The notes: generated by a model not told the origin, from the letters alone. Positions 1 through 9,739 are shown, counted from the first letter of the stretch. The stretch is DNA of 64,000 nucleotides from an uncultured Rhodospirillales bacterium (GCA_913060675.1 CAJXUS010000008.1:1-64000); one strand, 5' to 3'. A program made the numbers and translations.

Positions 1-47
1 GAGATCAGCCTCGGTCTCGTGGGCTCGGAGATGTGTATAAGAGACAG
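1..47. other. Illumina Nextera adapter remnant (not genomic)
   Basis: Bases 14-47 match the 34-nt Nextera read-2 transposase adapter, ending in the 19-nt mosaic end AGATGTGTATAAGAGACAG (29-47). Bases 1-5 (GAGAT) match the end of the P7 primer and bases 6-13 (CAGCCTCG) sit exactly where the i7 index lies; that 8-mer is the reverse complement of index N710 as I recall it. The stretch is therefore sequencing-library DNA left on the contig end. An open frame starting at 19 reads through it and gives the well-known artefact peptide MCIRDS. Biological sequence starts at 48. Confidence 0.97.
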
Positions 48-750
48 CTTTATGGCAGGTGATGTGCTTCTTATTCAGGGTATCAGAGAAGAAATGCCCG
101 AAGCTCTTGCATCTTTAGGCCTTCTTCCATTGGCTGAAAGAGAACTTTCCCTCACCCCCAAAAAGGGATCGATTATCGCACCGCTTTTATTTGCCGTTGC
201 AATTGCGTTGGTGGTTTTCGGTATTCTACCGCCACAGATATCGTTCCTTGGCGCTGTTGGAACGATGGTTCTTCTCGGTGAATTAAACTTAAGGGAACTT
301 TACGAATCGATAGATTGGTCCATCATTGTCCTCCTCGGGGCCATGATTCCTGTCGGCCTTGCGCTTGAGGCAACAGGCGGAACAGTTCTCATTGCGTCTC
401 CATTGATTGCATTAAGTGATATCATCCCGATATGGGCGATTCTAGCGCTTCTCATTTTCATAACCATGATGTTGTCGGATGTTATGAATAATGCAGCGAC
501 AGCTGTACTGATGGCGCCAATAGGTATTTCCATTGCTCATGGTTTGGGTGTGAATATCGACACCTTCTTAATCGCCGTCGCTATTGGAAGCTCCTCAACC
601 TACCTTACCCCCATCGGGCACCAGTCCAACTTATTGGTCATGGGGCCGGGGGGTTATAAATTCGGTGATTATTGGCGCATGGGACTACCGCTGGACATAC
701 TGATACTTCTTGTGTCCGTGCCTTTAATTCTGTGGGTGTGGCCCTTGTAG
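48..750 (+). CDS. SLC13/DASS-family permease, 5'-truncated
   Basis: This is the C-terminal part of an inner-membrane anion:sodium symporter-like permease; its N-terminal half is lost at the contig edge. The first ~30 residues (GDVLLIQGIREEM...LASLGLLPL) look like the end of an RCK_C/TrkA_C domain, which in this subfamily sits between the two membrane halves. About six hydrophobic segments follow. Family signatures are visible: DVMNNAATAVLMAPI and GSSSTYLTPIGHQSNLLVMGPGGY, the re-entrant substrate/sodium-binding region of the second half. The substrate (sulfate, dicarboxylate or other anion) cannot be read from this piece. The ATG at 19 lies in adapter sequence and must not be used as the start. 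Stop codon TAG at 748-750. Confidence 0.88.
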
Positions 751-811
751 ACCAACCATCTTCAAACTTTAGAAGTGCCCATTAGGACACCCTAGGAACG
801 CGACACGAGTT

Positions 812-1291
812 TTATAGCTCGTATACCATTTCTAGGGTGTTTCTTTTTGTCAGGTTTTTCTCAGGCATAAAACCAATGCGCTGATACAAAGCAATCGCGT
901 TGTCCATACTACCGGGGACGGTTTCCAAAGTAAGAAAAATTGAGCCGCAATTACCCGCAAACTCGATTACCTCCAGAAGCAAAGCTTCGCCGATACTCTG
1001 GCCGCGTCCCTTGGGCTCAACCCAAAGGCGCTTTAGTTCGCAGGTTTGACTATCAACGACTGACACACCAACAACGGCAATAGCCACGCCTTTATCATCA
1101 AATGCCAACCACAGTTGACCTTGAGGAAGGGAGTAACGATCAGCGATCTCATCTAACTCACGCTCAAACCCTTCGAAACAAGGGCAACCTTCCGCCCAGC
1201 TTTCATAAGTCCTGAAAAGAGAGCGCGCCTGCTTAAAATCATCTGCCGTTACAGCAGCTCTTATTAACATAGTCTGTGCCATGGAATTCAA
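812..1291 (-). CDS. GNAT-family N-acetyltransferase
   Basis: A 159-residue single-domain acetyltransferase of the GNAT fold, predicted to move an acetyl group from acetyl-CoA to an amine. Motif A, the pyrophosphate loop, is RGQSIGEALL near residues 96-105, preceded by the beta-4 strand CELKRLWVEP. The C-terminal ALYQRIGF is the usual motif B region (xxxYxxxGF). The substrate is unknown. It converges with the SLC13 gene, and an internal ATG three codons in (1282) is an equally good start. Confidence 0.85.
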   Translation of the reverse strand: MNSMAQTMLIRAAVTADDFKQARSLFRTYESWAEGCPCFEGFERELDEIADRYSLPQGQLWLAFDDKGVAIAVVGVSVVDSQTCELKRLWVEPKGRGQSIGEALLLEVIEFAGNCGSIFLTLETVPGSMDNAIALYQRIGFMPEKNLTKRNTLEMVYEL

Positions 1292-1334
1292 TGAGCCTTA
1301 TCGCGATGCTTCTCAGAGACTAAATACGAATCAC

Positions 1335-2120
1335 CTAAAGATAAATCGTGCCCTTCAGATATAAAACAGCATGTCCGGTCATCAATATACGGTCGCCTTT
1401 ATCCTCGATCCAGAGGACACCCCCTCTTTTGGAAATCTGTTTGGCTACCATTTTAGTTTTACCAAGCTGACCTTTCCAATAAGGCGCGGTAACCACATGG
1501 GCAGACCCCGTAACCGGATCTTCAGGAATGCCACAATGCGGGCCAAAATATCTAGCGACGTAGTCATAGTTTTCGCTTTTTGAAGTCACGATCAAACCGT
1601 CACCAGGGAGTGCCGCGACCATATCAAAGTTGGGTTCAACAGCAAGAACCGCTGCCTCATTTTCAAGTACAGCCATAAGTTTACTTGATTTAAAAGTCGC
1701 CAGAGGTCGAACACCAATACTGGCTTCAACCATATCCACCCCCTCAAACGGCTTTGGTGGGCGCGCAGGAAAATCTAGCGTATAACGACCATCTTCACAG
1801 GTAACCTTTAGCTCTCCGCTTTTAGACATGAAGCTAATATTTTTGGTCCCGTGAGCAAGTTCCGTCGCAATAACATGGGACGTTGCAAGTGTTGCATGGC
1901 CACAGAGGTCCACTTCGGTTGTCGGTGTAAACCAACGGAGGTGATAGCCTTCACCTTCCGGCACAAAGAAAGCCGTTTCCGAGAGATTATTTTCTGCGGC
2001 AATCTGATAAAGCACCTCATCAGGAAGCCAGGCGTCTAACGGGCATACCGCAGCCGGATTTCCTTTAAAAACTTCATCTGTAAAGGCATCCACTTGGTAA
2101 AGGCTAATTTCCATTTTCAT
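1335..2120 (-). CDS. PhzF-family isomerase/epimerase-like protein
   Basis: A 261-residue member of the PhzF fold (diaminopimelate-epimerase-like, two similar halves). The general acid/base glutamate of the family is E48 in NNLSETAF, and the conserved glycine-rich motifs DLCGHATLA (about 71-79) and GIPEDPVTGSAH (about residue 200) are present. PhzF itself isomerises trans-2,3-dihydro-3-hydroxyanthranilate, but most stand-alone homologues have no known substrate and no other phenazine gene is present here, so phenazine synthesis is not inferred. It lies 19 bp downstream of the PLP decarboxylase on the same strand, probably in one transcript, and may process that enzyme's product. Confidence 0.88.
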   Translation of the reverse strand: MKMEISLYQVDAFTDEVFKGNPAAVCPLDAWLPDEVLYQIAAENNLSETAFFVPEGEGYHLRWFTPTTEVDLCGHATLATSHVIATELAHGTKNISFMSKSGELKVTCEDGRYTLDFPARPPKPFEGVDMVEASIGVRPLATFKSSKLMAVLENEAAVLAVEPNFDMVAALPGDGLIVTSKSENYDYVARYFGPHCGIPEDPVTGSAHVVTAPYWKGQLGKTKMVAKQISKRGGVLWIEDKGDRILMTGHAVLYLKGTIYL

Positions 2121-2139
2121 CTCATTAAGCTGTTAGTTC

Positions 2140-3501
2140 TCAATATTTTTCGTTCTCTATTTTTGTCATCGCATTACCAATTGCCTGTAAAGAAAGATCA
2201 ATATCTTTCTTGGTAATTTTCCAAGAAGAAACAGACAGGCGAAATGCGTTTTGGCCTTTCCAAACAGTCGGGCCAAACCAACATGTTCCTTCTTGTTGAA
2301 CCGCTTGCATCAAACTTTCTGTCTTTTCTGCACTATTCCAGCAGACCACTATTTGATTGATAACCACCTCATTCAACACTGTTAGGCCAAGCCCTTCCAG
2401 ACCTTCTGAGAAATAGGTCGCTAAGTCACAACACCCAGAAATGAGACCATCAACACCATCGCGTCCTAGAAATTTTAAAGCTGCCCAAATCTCAATTCCT
2501 CGGGCACGCTTAGAAAACTCAGGCATAAAGTTTTGAGCTGCGGTTTCAATATCTCGTAAATAAGCTGCGGATACTGACATCGAGTTATAAAGCGCCTCAA
2601 CATCTCTACAAATTACGACGCCGCCATCGTAGGGAGTATTGAGCCACTTATGCCCGTCCGTTGCCCACGAATCCGCTTTTTCAACACCTTCTGCCAAATA
2701 TGCCCGGCTTTTTGAAGCTCGCACCCAAAGTCCAAAAGCACCATCGACATGCACCCAGGCTCCAGACTTGCTCGCCCTTTCACAAATTTCTCCGATCGGA
2801 TCAAATGCACCGCTGTTCACGTTACCCGCCTGAGTACAAACGATTGTGCTGTCATCTAGCTCGGGTAGATGTGAGATATCCATCGCCCCATTCGCATCAG
2901 TTGGGATGCGTATAACCCGATCTTTACCAAGCCCCAGCATGGATAGGGCCTTCAAGACAGTAACGTGCACTTCTTCGCTGACAATGACTTTGATCTCAGG
3001 CGCGCCGAAGAGGCCCTTGGCCTCAACGTTCCATCCCTGTCTATTCAAAAGCTTGTGCCTTGCCGCTGCCAGAGCAGTAAAGGTTGCCATGGTAGCACCA
3101 GTAACAAAACCAACTGCAGAGTTTCTCGGTAAATCAAGAACATCCAACAACCAACTAGAAGCAACTCTTTCAATTTTATCTACGGCAGGAGATGTCACTG
3201 CCGATGATGCAACCTGATCCCAAGCCGTTGCGATCCAATTGGCACCAACTGTAACAGGTAAGCTCCCACCAACGACAAAACCAAAATAGCGGCTACCGGC
3301 GGAAGCTACCGTTGCGGAGGAGCCCAAGTCATCCAACATTTCGAGAACCTTGTCTGGCTCTTCGCCCTTTTGGGACAAGGGTTCATCAAACCCAGACAAG
3401 GCAGATAAGGCCGCTTTATCCGGAAAAACTCGGCGTTCATCAATCTCTGAAAGATAACGATTCCCCCTGTTAAAGGCATCATTCAATAAATCTCGTGACA
3501 T
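2140..3501 (-). CDS. PLP-dependent group II decarboxylase-like enzyme
   Basis: A 453-residue fold-type I PLP enzyme related to aromatic-L-amino-acid and glutamate decarboxylases. Visible landmarks are TGATMATFTALAAAR (cofactor phosphate region), WVHVDGAFGLW with the Asp that pairs with the pyridine nitrogen, and ATDGHKWLNTP with the Schiff-base lysine. Members of this group release CO2 from an amino acid, though some act as aldehyde synthases; the substrate cannot be inferred. It is first in a two-gene unit with the PhzF-like gene and is transcribed away from the MocR regulator at 3673, the usual arrangement for a MocR target. Confidence 0.85.
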   Translation of the reverse strand: MSRDLLNDAFNRGNRYLSEIDERRVFPDKAALSALSGFDEPLSQKGEEPDKVLEMLDDLGSSATVASAGSRYFGFVVGGSLPVTVGANWIATAWDQVASSAVTSPAVDKIERVASSWLLDVLDLPRNSAVGFVTGATMATFTALAAARHKLLNRQGWNVEAKGLFGAPEIKVIVSEEVHVTVLKALSMLGLGKDRVIRIPTDANGAMDISHLPELDDSTIVCTQAGNVNSGAFDPIGEICERASKSGAWVHVDGAFGLWVRASKSRAYLAEGVEKADSWATDGHKWLNTPYDGGVVICRDVEALYNSMSVSAAYLRDIETAAQNFMPEFSKRARGIEIWAALKFLGRDGVDGLISGCCDLATYFSEGLEGLGLTVLNEVVINQIVVCWNSAEKTESLMQAVQQEGTCWFGPTVWKGQNAFRLSVSSWKITKKDIDLSLQAIGNAMTKIENEKY

Positions 3502-3584
3502 TGTATCCTCCTAAACTCCACACGAATCTGGATTCAAAACACGAACACTCAGACCCTAACTATATGTATTTAAATACCTTTAAG

Positions 3585-3670
3585 TACATTGCACTATATG
3601 TAAGAAATATATTGCACTAATTGTCCTAGTTAAGTCTTGATACAATAGGGGGTCAATGATTACATTGTCA
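3585..3670. promoter_or_regulatory. Candidate MocR operator: direct repeats
   Basis: In the divergent spacer between the decarboxylase and the mocR gene, the 12-mer TACATTGCACTA (3585-3596) recurs as TATATTGCACTA (3608-3619), a 23-bp repeat period or about two helical turns. A partial third copy, TACATTG, starts at 3661 next to the mocR start. Known MocR regulators (GabR, PdxR) bind direct repeats upstream of divergent targets, so this is the likely operator. The binding role is inferred from position and repetition. Confidence 0.55.
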
Positions 3671-3672
3671 CC

Positions 3673-5067
3673 ATGACAAATTGGCTCCCAAAAGTAAAAT
3701 TCGGCACTGGCCCTCGTTACATAGCCATTGCAGATGCCTTGGCTGAAGATATTCGCAATGGTTTTCTGCAACAAGGTGATCGCTTACCTACTCACAGAAA
3801 TCTGTCCTGGCATCTCGGTGTTACGGTCGGAACGGTTAGCCGTGCCTATGCAGAAGCAGAACGAAGAGGCCTTACCTTTGGTGAAGTTGGACGAGGAACT
3901 TTTGTTCATGGTCCCTCTCCTGCTGAACGTCACATGCTCAATCAATCCAGGTTTGTTGATCAAAACCTCATTCTCATGGATTTTGCCTATCCGCCACCGG
4001 GCGGCGTAGAAGAAAAGGAAATGGCCACGACACTACAGGCTATTTCATCTGATTCAGAGATATCAACGTTACTGAGCTATCAACCCCACTCGGGGTTGCC
4101 CCATCACCGCGAAGCAGGCGCCCATTGGTTTGAACTCAATGGCCTTACCATTGACCCGGACCATGTCATCCTGACAGCAGGTGCGCATCATGCGATTGCC
4201 GTCACAATGGCAGCAATTGCCCGACCGGGAGACCGAGTACTCTGTGAGGAAATGACCTACCCAGGTATCCAGTCCGTGTGTCGCATGCTCGGCTTGAGGC
4301 TCGACGGATTGGAAATGGACAAACACGGCATTTTGCCGGAGGCTTTTGAAGAAGCTTGTAAGGCAGGGGATGTAAAGTTCCTGTACTGTGTACCGAACTT
4401 TCAAAACCCAACGACACGCCTTCTCCCCATGGAACGACGCCAAGCCATTGCCGATATCGCCAGACGGTACCGGGTATCCATTATTGAAGATGATGTCTTC
4501 GGGCTTGTAGTTGAGAACGCTCTCCCCCCGATTACCAACATGGCACCAGAGCGTTGTTACTATATCAGTTCTCTCGCAAAAACCATCGCACCAGGCTTGC
4601 GCGTCGGATACTTAACAGGCCCCCAACATAGTATAGCAAGCCTTATCGCCGCGGTGAGGGCAACCTGCTGGATGGCCTCACCGATAACCGCAGAAATTGC
4701 CACAAGATGGATAATGAGTGGAGCTTCAGACCGGATTTTAGAAGCACGCAAGGCAAGCGCTCGACGCAGAGTTGAAATAGCCCGTAAAATATTTGCAGAC
4801 TATGAAATGGAAAGTGAAACCCTTGGCATATATGTATGGCTTTACTTACCTGCCCCCTGGCGCTCCAGCCAGTTTACCCATGCCGCCAGTCGCGCCGGGG
4901 TAACGATCTCGGCTTCTGAAGCTTTCATCGTAGGGCGCAAGGCACCACCTCACGCCGTACGTATTTGTCTTGGACAGACAGATACTGAAGAAAAGCTTAT
5001 TCGTGGCTTGGAAATCCTCGCCGAAATCCTGCGCAAAGGCCCTGATGTGGGTAGTTCTGTTTTCTAA
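3673..5067 (+). CDS. MocR/GabR-type transcriptional regulator (GntR wHTH + aminotransferase domain)
   Basis: A 464-residue chimeric regulator. Residues ~10-80 form a GntR-type winged helix (DRLPTHRNLSWHLGVTVGTVSRAYAEAERRGL, then a GRGTFV wing). Residues ~110-455 form a fold-type I aminotransferase-like domain with the PLP lysine in SSLAKTIAPGLRVGY and the cofactor Asp in IIEDDVFG. Such proteins sense an amino compound or PLP adduct and regulate neighbouring metabolic genes. Its divergent partners, a PLP decarboxylase and a PhzF homologue, are the likely targets. No strong Shine-Dalgarno precedes the ATG. It ends at a long inverted repeat that overlaps the stop codon. Confidence 0.9.
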   Translation: MTNWLPKVKFGTGPRYIAIADALAEDIRNGFLQQGDRLPTHRNLSWHLGVTVGTVSRAYAEAERRGLTFGEVGRGTFVHGPSPAERHMLNQSRFVDQNLILMDFAYPPPGGVEEKEMATTLQAISSDSEISTLLSYQPHSGLPHHREAGAHWFELNGLTIDPDHVILTAGAHHAIAVTMAAIARPGDRVLCEEMTYPGIQSVCRMLGLRLDGLEMDKHGILPEAFEEACKAGDVKFLYCVPNFQNPTTRLLPMERRQAIADIARRYRVSIIEDDVFGLVVENALPPITNMAPERCYYISSLAKTIAPGLRVGYLTGPQHSIASLIAAVRATCWMASPITAEIATRWIMSGASDRILEARKASARRRVEIARKIFADYEMESETLGIYVWLYLPAPWRSSQFTHAASRAGVTISASEAFIVGRKAPPHAVRICLGQTDTEEKLIRGLEILAEILRKGPDVGSSVF

Positions 5068-5120
5068 TACCACCTCCCTTAAAATTGGTCCAGATGGGTC
5101 AATATTTAGGGACGTGGTAT
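5067..5120. repeat. Long imperfect inverted repeat between convergent genes
   Basis: The whole 54-bp spacer between mocR and glmM folds on itself. ATACCAC at 5067-5073 pairs with GTGGTAT at 5114-5120, and inner blocks TCCCT/AGGGA and ATTG/CAAT also pair, with a few mismatches. It lies between convergent genes and could act as a bidirectional transcript end, although neither side has a clean U tract. Its length and near-symmetry also resemble a small palindromic repeat element. No second copy was noticed in the window. Confidence 0.6.
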
Positions 5121-5130
5121 AACTCAGAGA

Positions 5131-6486
5131 TTAGGATGCAGCTGTAATTGTCGCAGAGATTTCTGAAACAACAGAGTTTACCAGATCAGAATCTTCGCCC
5201 TCGGCCATAACTCTTATCAATGGCTCTGTTCCAGATTTTCTGATGAGAACTCTGCCAGAACCATTGAGCTGTGCCTCACCGGCTTGAATAGCTTCTTTGA
5301 CAATAGAAAGCGCCAGAACATCGTCCAATGGCACACCACTGGTAATTCGGACATTCTGGAGCAACTGCGGAAGGGGTGTAAAACCACGGACGACTTCACT
5401 GGCAGGCTTATCAGCCCGGATAAGAGCAGCCAAGACCTGCAACGCGGCAATAAGCCCATCCCCAGTGGTCGTATAATCACTCATCACCATATGACCGGAT
5501 TGTTCACCGCCCAGATTATATCCCTGCTCACGCATCGTCTGAACCACATAACGATCCCCCACAGGGGTACGAATGAGATCAAGCCCGAGACCGTTCAGAT
5601 AATTTTCAAGTCCCATATTGGACATAACCGTTGCAACGACACCGCCACCTTTCAAAAGATCTCGACTTTGTAGAGTTTTGGCAATCAAAGCCATAACCTG
5701 ATCGCCGTCAACAATTTGACCATGCTCATCGGCAAGAATCAGACGGTCCGCATCACCATCAAGAGCGATACCAATATCAGCGCCATGAGCAACAACAGCT
5801 TCTTGCATAAGCGTCGTTGCAGTCGCACCACAATCCTTATTGATGTTAAATCCATCCGGAGTAACCGCAACAGGAATAACATCAGCGCCAAGCTCATAGA
5901 GGACGGTCGGCGCAACTTTATACGCAGCACCATTAGCGCAATCGATAACAACTTTAAGGCCATCTAAACGCAGATCTTTGGGGAAGGTGTTTTTAACAAA
6001 CTCTATATAGCGCCCCAAAGCATCATCAAGACGTCTTGCCCGACCAAGCTTGGCACTGGTTGCGACAGGAATTGAATCAACATCTTGTAAACGGCGTTCG
6101 ATCTTCATCTCGACCGCATCGGAGAGCTTGAAACCATCGGGGCCAAATAACTTGATACCATTATCTTCGTAAGGATTATGTGATGCAGAAATCATCACTC
6201 CCATATCCGCACGCATCGAGCGCGTTAACATACCAACAGCCGGAGTTGGCATAGGGCCCAAAATAACCACATCCATGCCGACAGAAACAAACCCTGCTGT
6301 TAGAGCGGGTTCAAGTAAATAACCAGAGAGCCGTGTATCCTTACCAATCACCACCGTATGACGGTGATTTCCCCGCAGAAAATGTGCGCCAGCCGCTTTT
6401 GCAACAGCCAAGGCGATCTCTGCTGTGACAGGCGCTTCGTTTGCTTTTCCACGGATACCATCAGTTCCAAAATACTTACGGCTCAT
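5131..6486 (-). CDS. glmM: Phosphoglucosamine mutase
   Basis: Interconverts glucosamine-6-phosphate and glucosamine-1-phosphate in the cytoplasm on the route to UDP-GlcNAc, peptidoglycan and LPS. At 451 residues it has normal family length. It starts with the typical [13 protein letters not shown], has the phosphoserine loop [13 protein letters not shown] (about residues 98-110), the metal-binding loop LDGDADR (about 240) and the sugar-phosphate loop [13 protein letters not shown] near the C-terminus. It lies 46 bp downstream of folP, the common folP-glmM pair, and is last in this minus-strand block. Confidence 0.97.
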   Translation of the reverse strand: MSRKYFGTDGIRGKANEAPVTAEIALAVAKAAGAHFLRGNHRHTVVIGKDTRLSGYLLEPALTAGFVSVGMDVVILGPMPTPAVGMLTRSMRADMGVMISASHNPYEDNGIKLFGPDGFKLSDAVEMKIERRLQDVDSIPVATSAKLGRARRLDDALGRYIEFVKNTFPKDLRLDGLKVVIDCANGAAYKVAPTVLYELGADVIPVAVTPDGFNINKDCGATATTLMQEAVVAHGADIGIALDGDADRLILADEHGQIVDGDQVMALIAKTLQSRDLLKGGGVVATVMSNMGLENYLNGLGLDLIRTPVGDRYVVQTMREQGYNLGGEQSGHMVMSDYTTTGDGLIAALQVLAALIRADKPASEVVRGFTPLPQLLQNVRITSGVPLDDVLALSIVKEAIQAGEAQLNGSGRVLIRKSGTEPLIRVMAEGEDSDLVNSVVSEISATITAAS

Positions 6487-6532
6487 TTTACTTTAAATCT
6501 CCAGCTTCCAACTTTTACTTTAGTACTTAAAA

Positions 6533-7606
6533 CTACACCACAGCGTTTGAAATTGCGCGGGCAATCGCAAAGGCCTGAGAAGTTTCTGCAACGTCATGAA
6601 CCCGGTACATCTGTATACCCCGCTGCAATCCAGCCAAGGCACAGGCAATAGACCCGGCCACACGGTCTTTGGGATCTTCACCACGAGACAGTTTTCCAAT
6701 AAAACCCTTACGGCTTACACCCAACAATACAGGGCAACCTGTACCATGGAAAAGTGCTAAAGCATCCAAGAGCCGAAGATTATGCTCAACTGTTTTACCA
6801 AAACCAATACCAGGATCGACAGCAATCATGTTCTTTGGGATACCAGCGGCAACACATGCAGCTACACGCTGCTCTAAATAGTCATATATATCGAGAGCAG
6901 CATCCTGGTAAGTAGGATTACCTTGCATGGTTTGTGGGGTGCCCTGCATATGCATCAAGATAACGGGAACTTTAGCCGCTGCTGCAGCCTCTAGGCTTCC
7001 AGTATCCCCTTCAAGAGCGGTAACATCATTAATAATCTTCGCACCTGCGGCAACAGCTTCGGTCATGACCTTGGCATGCCTTGTGTCGATGGATATCAAA
7101 GCCCCCGCTTCTGATAGCTTACCCACGACGGGAATTACTCTGCGAAGCTCTTCGTCCAAAGTAACGGGCTCAGCTCCAGGTCTTGTCGACTCGCCTCCAA
7201 CATCAAGAATAGTGGCGCCCTGTTCCATCATTCTCAAACCATCAGACACGGCCTTCGATACATCGTAGCGATCACCACCATCCGAAAACGAATCAGGGGT
7301 AACGTTTAGAACTCCCATAACATGAGATTGGCTCATATCTAACCCAGCAAACGAAGCACGCGGCTCACCAAGCTTGGTGATGATATCTGATGCTGCCTCT
7401 TTAAAATCGGGTTGGTTGGTCTCTAACCAAGACAGAAGTTCACTTGTTGGCAAGACATGTCGTTCAGCTATTTCTCCAGTAACACTTCTAATCGTCACCT
7501 CTGCAGAAGAATACCGACCCAATTCTCCGAGGAACGGGACAGCCTTTCCTGTTGCCGAGTTGTTATTACAGATCTGTAAAGGGCGGATGAAAAGCTTGGC
7601 GGCCAT
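6533..7606 (-). CDS. folP: Dihydropteroate synthase
   Basis: Condenses 6-hydroxymethyl-dihydropterin pyrophosphate with p-aminobenzoate in folate synthesis; target of sulfonamides. The TIM-barrel core begins near residue 92 with VMGVLNVTPDSFSDGG, followed by GATILDVGGESTRPGA, a DVTAL segment, and the C-terminal GCPVLLGVSRKGFIGKL. At 357 residues it exceeds the ~280 of E. coli because of an N-terminal extension of about 85-90 residues with no motif I recognise. The core alone would start without a suitable ATG, so I kept the longer form. It lies between ftsH and glmM. Confidence 0.95.
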   Translation of the reverse strand: MAAKLFIRPLQICNNNSATGKAVPFLGELGRYSSAEVTIRSVTGEIAERHVLPTSELLSWLETNQPDFKEAASDIITKLGEPRASFAGLDMSQSHVMGVLNVTPDSFSDGGDRYDVSKAVSDGLRMMEQGATILDVGGESTRPGAEPVTLDEELRRVIPVVGKLSEAGALISIDTRHAKVMTEAVAAGAKIINDVTALEGDTGSLEAAAAAKVPVILMHMQGTPQTMQGNPTYQDAALDIYDYLEQRVAACVAAGIPKNMIAVDPGIGFGKTVEHNLRLLDALALFHGTGCPVLLGVSRKGFIGKLSRGEDPKDRVAGSIACALAGLQRGIQMYRVHDVAETSQAFAIARAISNAVV

Positions 7607-7630
7607 TTAAATAATCCGTGAAAAAATCTG

Positions 7631-7668
7631 TTTAAAATACCAAGGCCCCACAATAGGTGAGGCCTTGG
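7631..7668 (-). terminator. Terminator-like hairpin after ftsH
   Basis: On the minus strand, CCAAGGCC and GGCCTTGG (outer arms 7640-7668) form a strong GC-rich stem with loop TATT, followed by TATTTT. It sits between the ftsH stop (7705) and the folP start (7606), so it may end or attenuate ftsH transcripts before folP. Confidence 0.65.
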
Positions 7669-7704
7669 TTGTATCAAAATAAGGAAACCCGTGAAGCTGT
7701 TATA

Positions 7705-9651
7705 TTAGCTTTCAGGCTGAGGTTCAGGTGTTGCCCCGCCCTTATCTTCCTTACCACTTTCATCGTCCTGAGTAGATTTACCACTTTTAGGAACGGAAGC
7801 GTGCGGAATATCAGAACCGTTACTCTGGTTACTGTCATCACTGCGATCAATTTTCCCGTCCTTAAGAAGCTGGGTGACATCAGCCCCACTGAGAGATTCG
7901 TATTCAAGCAAGGCCTTGGCAATAAGTTCAAGTTGATCTCTGTGCTTTGTCAGCACATCACGCGCTAGTAATTCAGCACTCTCAACGATACTACGAACTT
8001 CATCATCGATCATTTTCTGGGTTGCACCAGAAACGCTCAAACCATTATCTCCGCCACCACCATAATTAAACGGATCATCTTGACGAGAGGTATAGCGAAG
8101 CCGGCCAAGTTTATCACTCATACCGTATTCCATTACCATGGCACGTGCCATGTTGGTCGCCTGCTGAATATCATTTCCAGCGCCTGTGGTTACATTGTCG
8201 GCACCATAAATTAACAGTTCAGCTTCACGGCCACCAAATGTCATCGCCAGCTTTGCGTTGAGTTCTATGACCTTATACCCCAAACGGTCACGTTCGGGCA
8301 GGTTCATAGTCACGCCCAGTGAACGGCCACGTGGGATGATTGTCACTTTATGCAGCGGGTCATTACCTTTGACGTGAATACCAACCAGCGCGTGACCTGC
8401 TTCATGATAAGCAGTCATTTCCTTCTCTTCGTCAGTCATGACCATTGAGCGGCGTTCAGCCCCCATCATGACCTTATCTTTCGCATTTTCAAAATCAGAC
8501 ATTGTCACAACACGTTTACCTGAACGCGCTGCAAGCAGAGCTGCTTCGTTCACAAGATTTGCCAAGGCTGCACCAGAGAAACCAGGTGTTCCGCGAGCGA
8601 TAACACGTGCGTCAACATCAGGGGCCAAGGGAACTTTTCGTACATGCACTTTTAGGATTTTTTCACGGCCAATAATATCTGGGTTCGAAACCGTTACTTG
8701 GCGATCAAAACGACCTGGACGGAGCAAAGCATTATCCAACACATCGGGACGGTTGGTAGCAGCGATGATAATCACGCCTTCGTTTGACTCAAAACCATCC
8801 ATCTCGACCAGCAAGGCATTAAGAGTTTGCTCTCTCTCATCATTACCACCGCCCATGCCGGCGCCACGATGACGGCCGACAGCATCAATCTCATCGATGA
8901 AGAGAATACAAGGTGCGTTCTTTTTACCCTGTTCAAACATGTCGCGGACCCGGCTCGCACCGACACCGACAAACATTTCGACAAAATCTGAACCAGAGAT
9001 TGTAAAGAAAGGAACGTTTGCTTCCCCGGCAATAGCACGCGCCAGAAGCGTCTTACCTGTACCTGGGGGTCCGACTAACAGACAACCTTTTGGTATTTTA
9101 CCGCCCAAACGTTGGTATTTCTGAGGATCTTTTAGAAATTCAACAATTTCTTCCAGCTCTTCTTTTGCTTCATCAATACCAGCAACATCATCAAATGTAA
9201 CGCGGCCTTGTTTTTCAGTAAGCAGCTTGGCTTTACTTTTACCAAACCCCATAGCCTTGCCGCTGTTGCCCTGCATCTGGCGGAATAGAAAAATCCATAC
9301 GCCAATAAGCAAGATCATCGGGAACCAGGAGATCAGTATCTGTATGAGAGTACTGCCTTCGTCCAAAGGCATCGCTTTCACAATTACGCCGTTGTTACGA
9401 AGTATCTGGACCAGTGTAGGGTCTTCAGGTGCATAGCTTGAGAATTGTCTGCCATCACTATAATGGCCGTTAATTTCTTGCCCCTGGATAGTGACGTTTG
9501 AAATTTGCCCCGTCTCTACTTGAGCGAGGAATTCAGAATATGCTAACGGCTGCTGCCCACTCGAGGTTGTAGGACCTTGAAAAAGGTTAAAAAGAGCAAA
9601 CAAAAGCAATGCCACTACAATCCATAAGGCTGCATTTCGGCTGAAATTCAA
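7705..9651 (-). CDS. ftsH: ATP-dependent zinc metalloprotease FtsH
   Basis: Membrane-anchored AAA+ protease that degrades misassembled membrane proteins and short-lived regulators such as RpoH and LpxC. It has 648 residues. Two N-terminal membrane segments (about 8-24 and 105-125) flank a periplasmic domain. The AAA module carries Walker [14 protein letters not shown], Walker [12 protein letters not shown] and the second region of homology ([11 protein letters not shown]). The zinc site is [10 protein letters not shown]. The C-terminal tail is rich in Ser, Asp, Lys and Pro, as is common for the unstructured end. Gene order tilS-ftsH-folP is typical. Confidence 0.98.
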   Translation of the reverse strand: MNFSRNAALWIVVALLLFALFNLFQGPTTSSGQQPLAYSEFLAQVETGQISNVTIQGQEINGHYSDGRQFSSYAPEDPTLVQILRNNGVIVKAMPLDEGSTLIQILISWFPMILLIGVWIFLFRQMQGNSGKAMGFGKSKAKLLTEKQGRVTFDDVAGIDEAKEELEEIVEFLKDPQKYQRLGGKIPKGCLLVGPPGTGKTLLARAIAGEANVPFFTISGSDFVEMFVGVGASRVRDMFEQGKKNAPCILFIDEIDAVGRHRGAGMGGGNDEREQTLNALLVEMDGFESNEGVIIIAATNRPDVLDNALLRPGRFDRQVTVSNPDIIGREKILKVHVRKVPLAPDVDARVIARGTPGFSGAALANLVNEAALLAARSGKRVVTMSDFENAKDKVMMGAERRSMVMTDEEKEMTAYHEAGHALVGIHVKGNDPLHKVTIIPRGRSLGVTMNLPERDRLGYKVIELNAKLAMTFGGREAELLIYGADNVTTGAGNDIQQATNMARAMVMEYGMSDKLGRLRYTSRQDDPFNYGGGGDNGLSVSGATQKMIDDEVRSIVESAELLARDVLTKHRDQLELIAKALLEYESLSGADVTQLLKDGKIDRSDDSNQSNGSDIPHASVPKSGKSTQDDESGKEDKGGATPEPQPES

Positions 9652-9739
9652 GGTAACGACCTTCCAAAAATTTAGGGTACGCTCTCAAAAGCGTAGCAAA
9701 ATGAATCAGTTCTTCTTAGAAGATAGTGCGCTTGCGCGC

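Noticed and set aside
19-750. Complete 243-residue permease starting at 19
   Set aside because: Its first ten codons are library adapter. The true gene is 5'-truncated at 48.
1335-2120. Phenazine biosynthesis locus
   Set aside because: Only a PhzF-fold protein is present; stand-alone PhzF homologues are common and no other phz gene occurs here.
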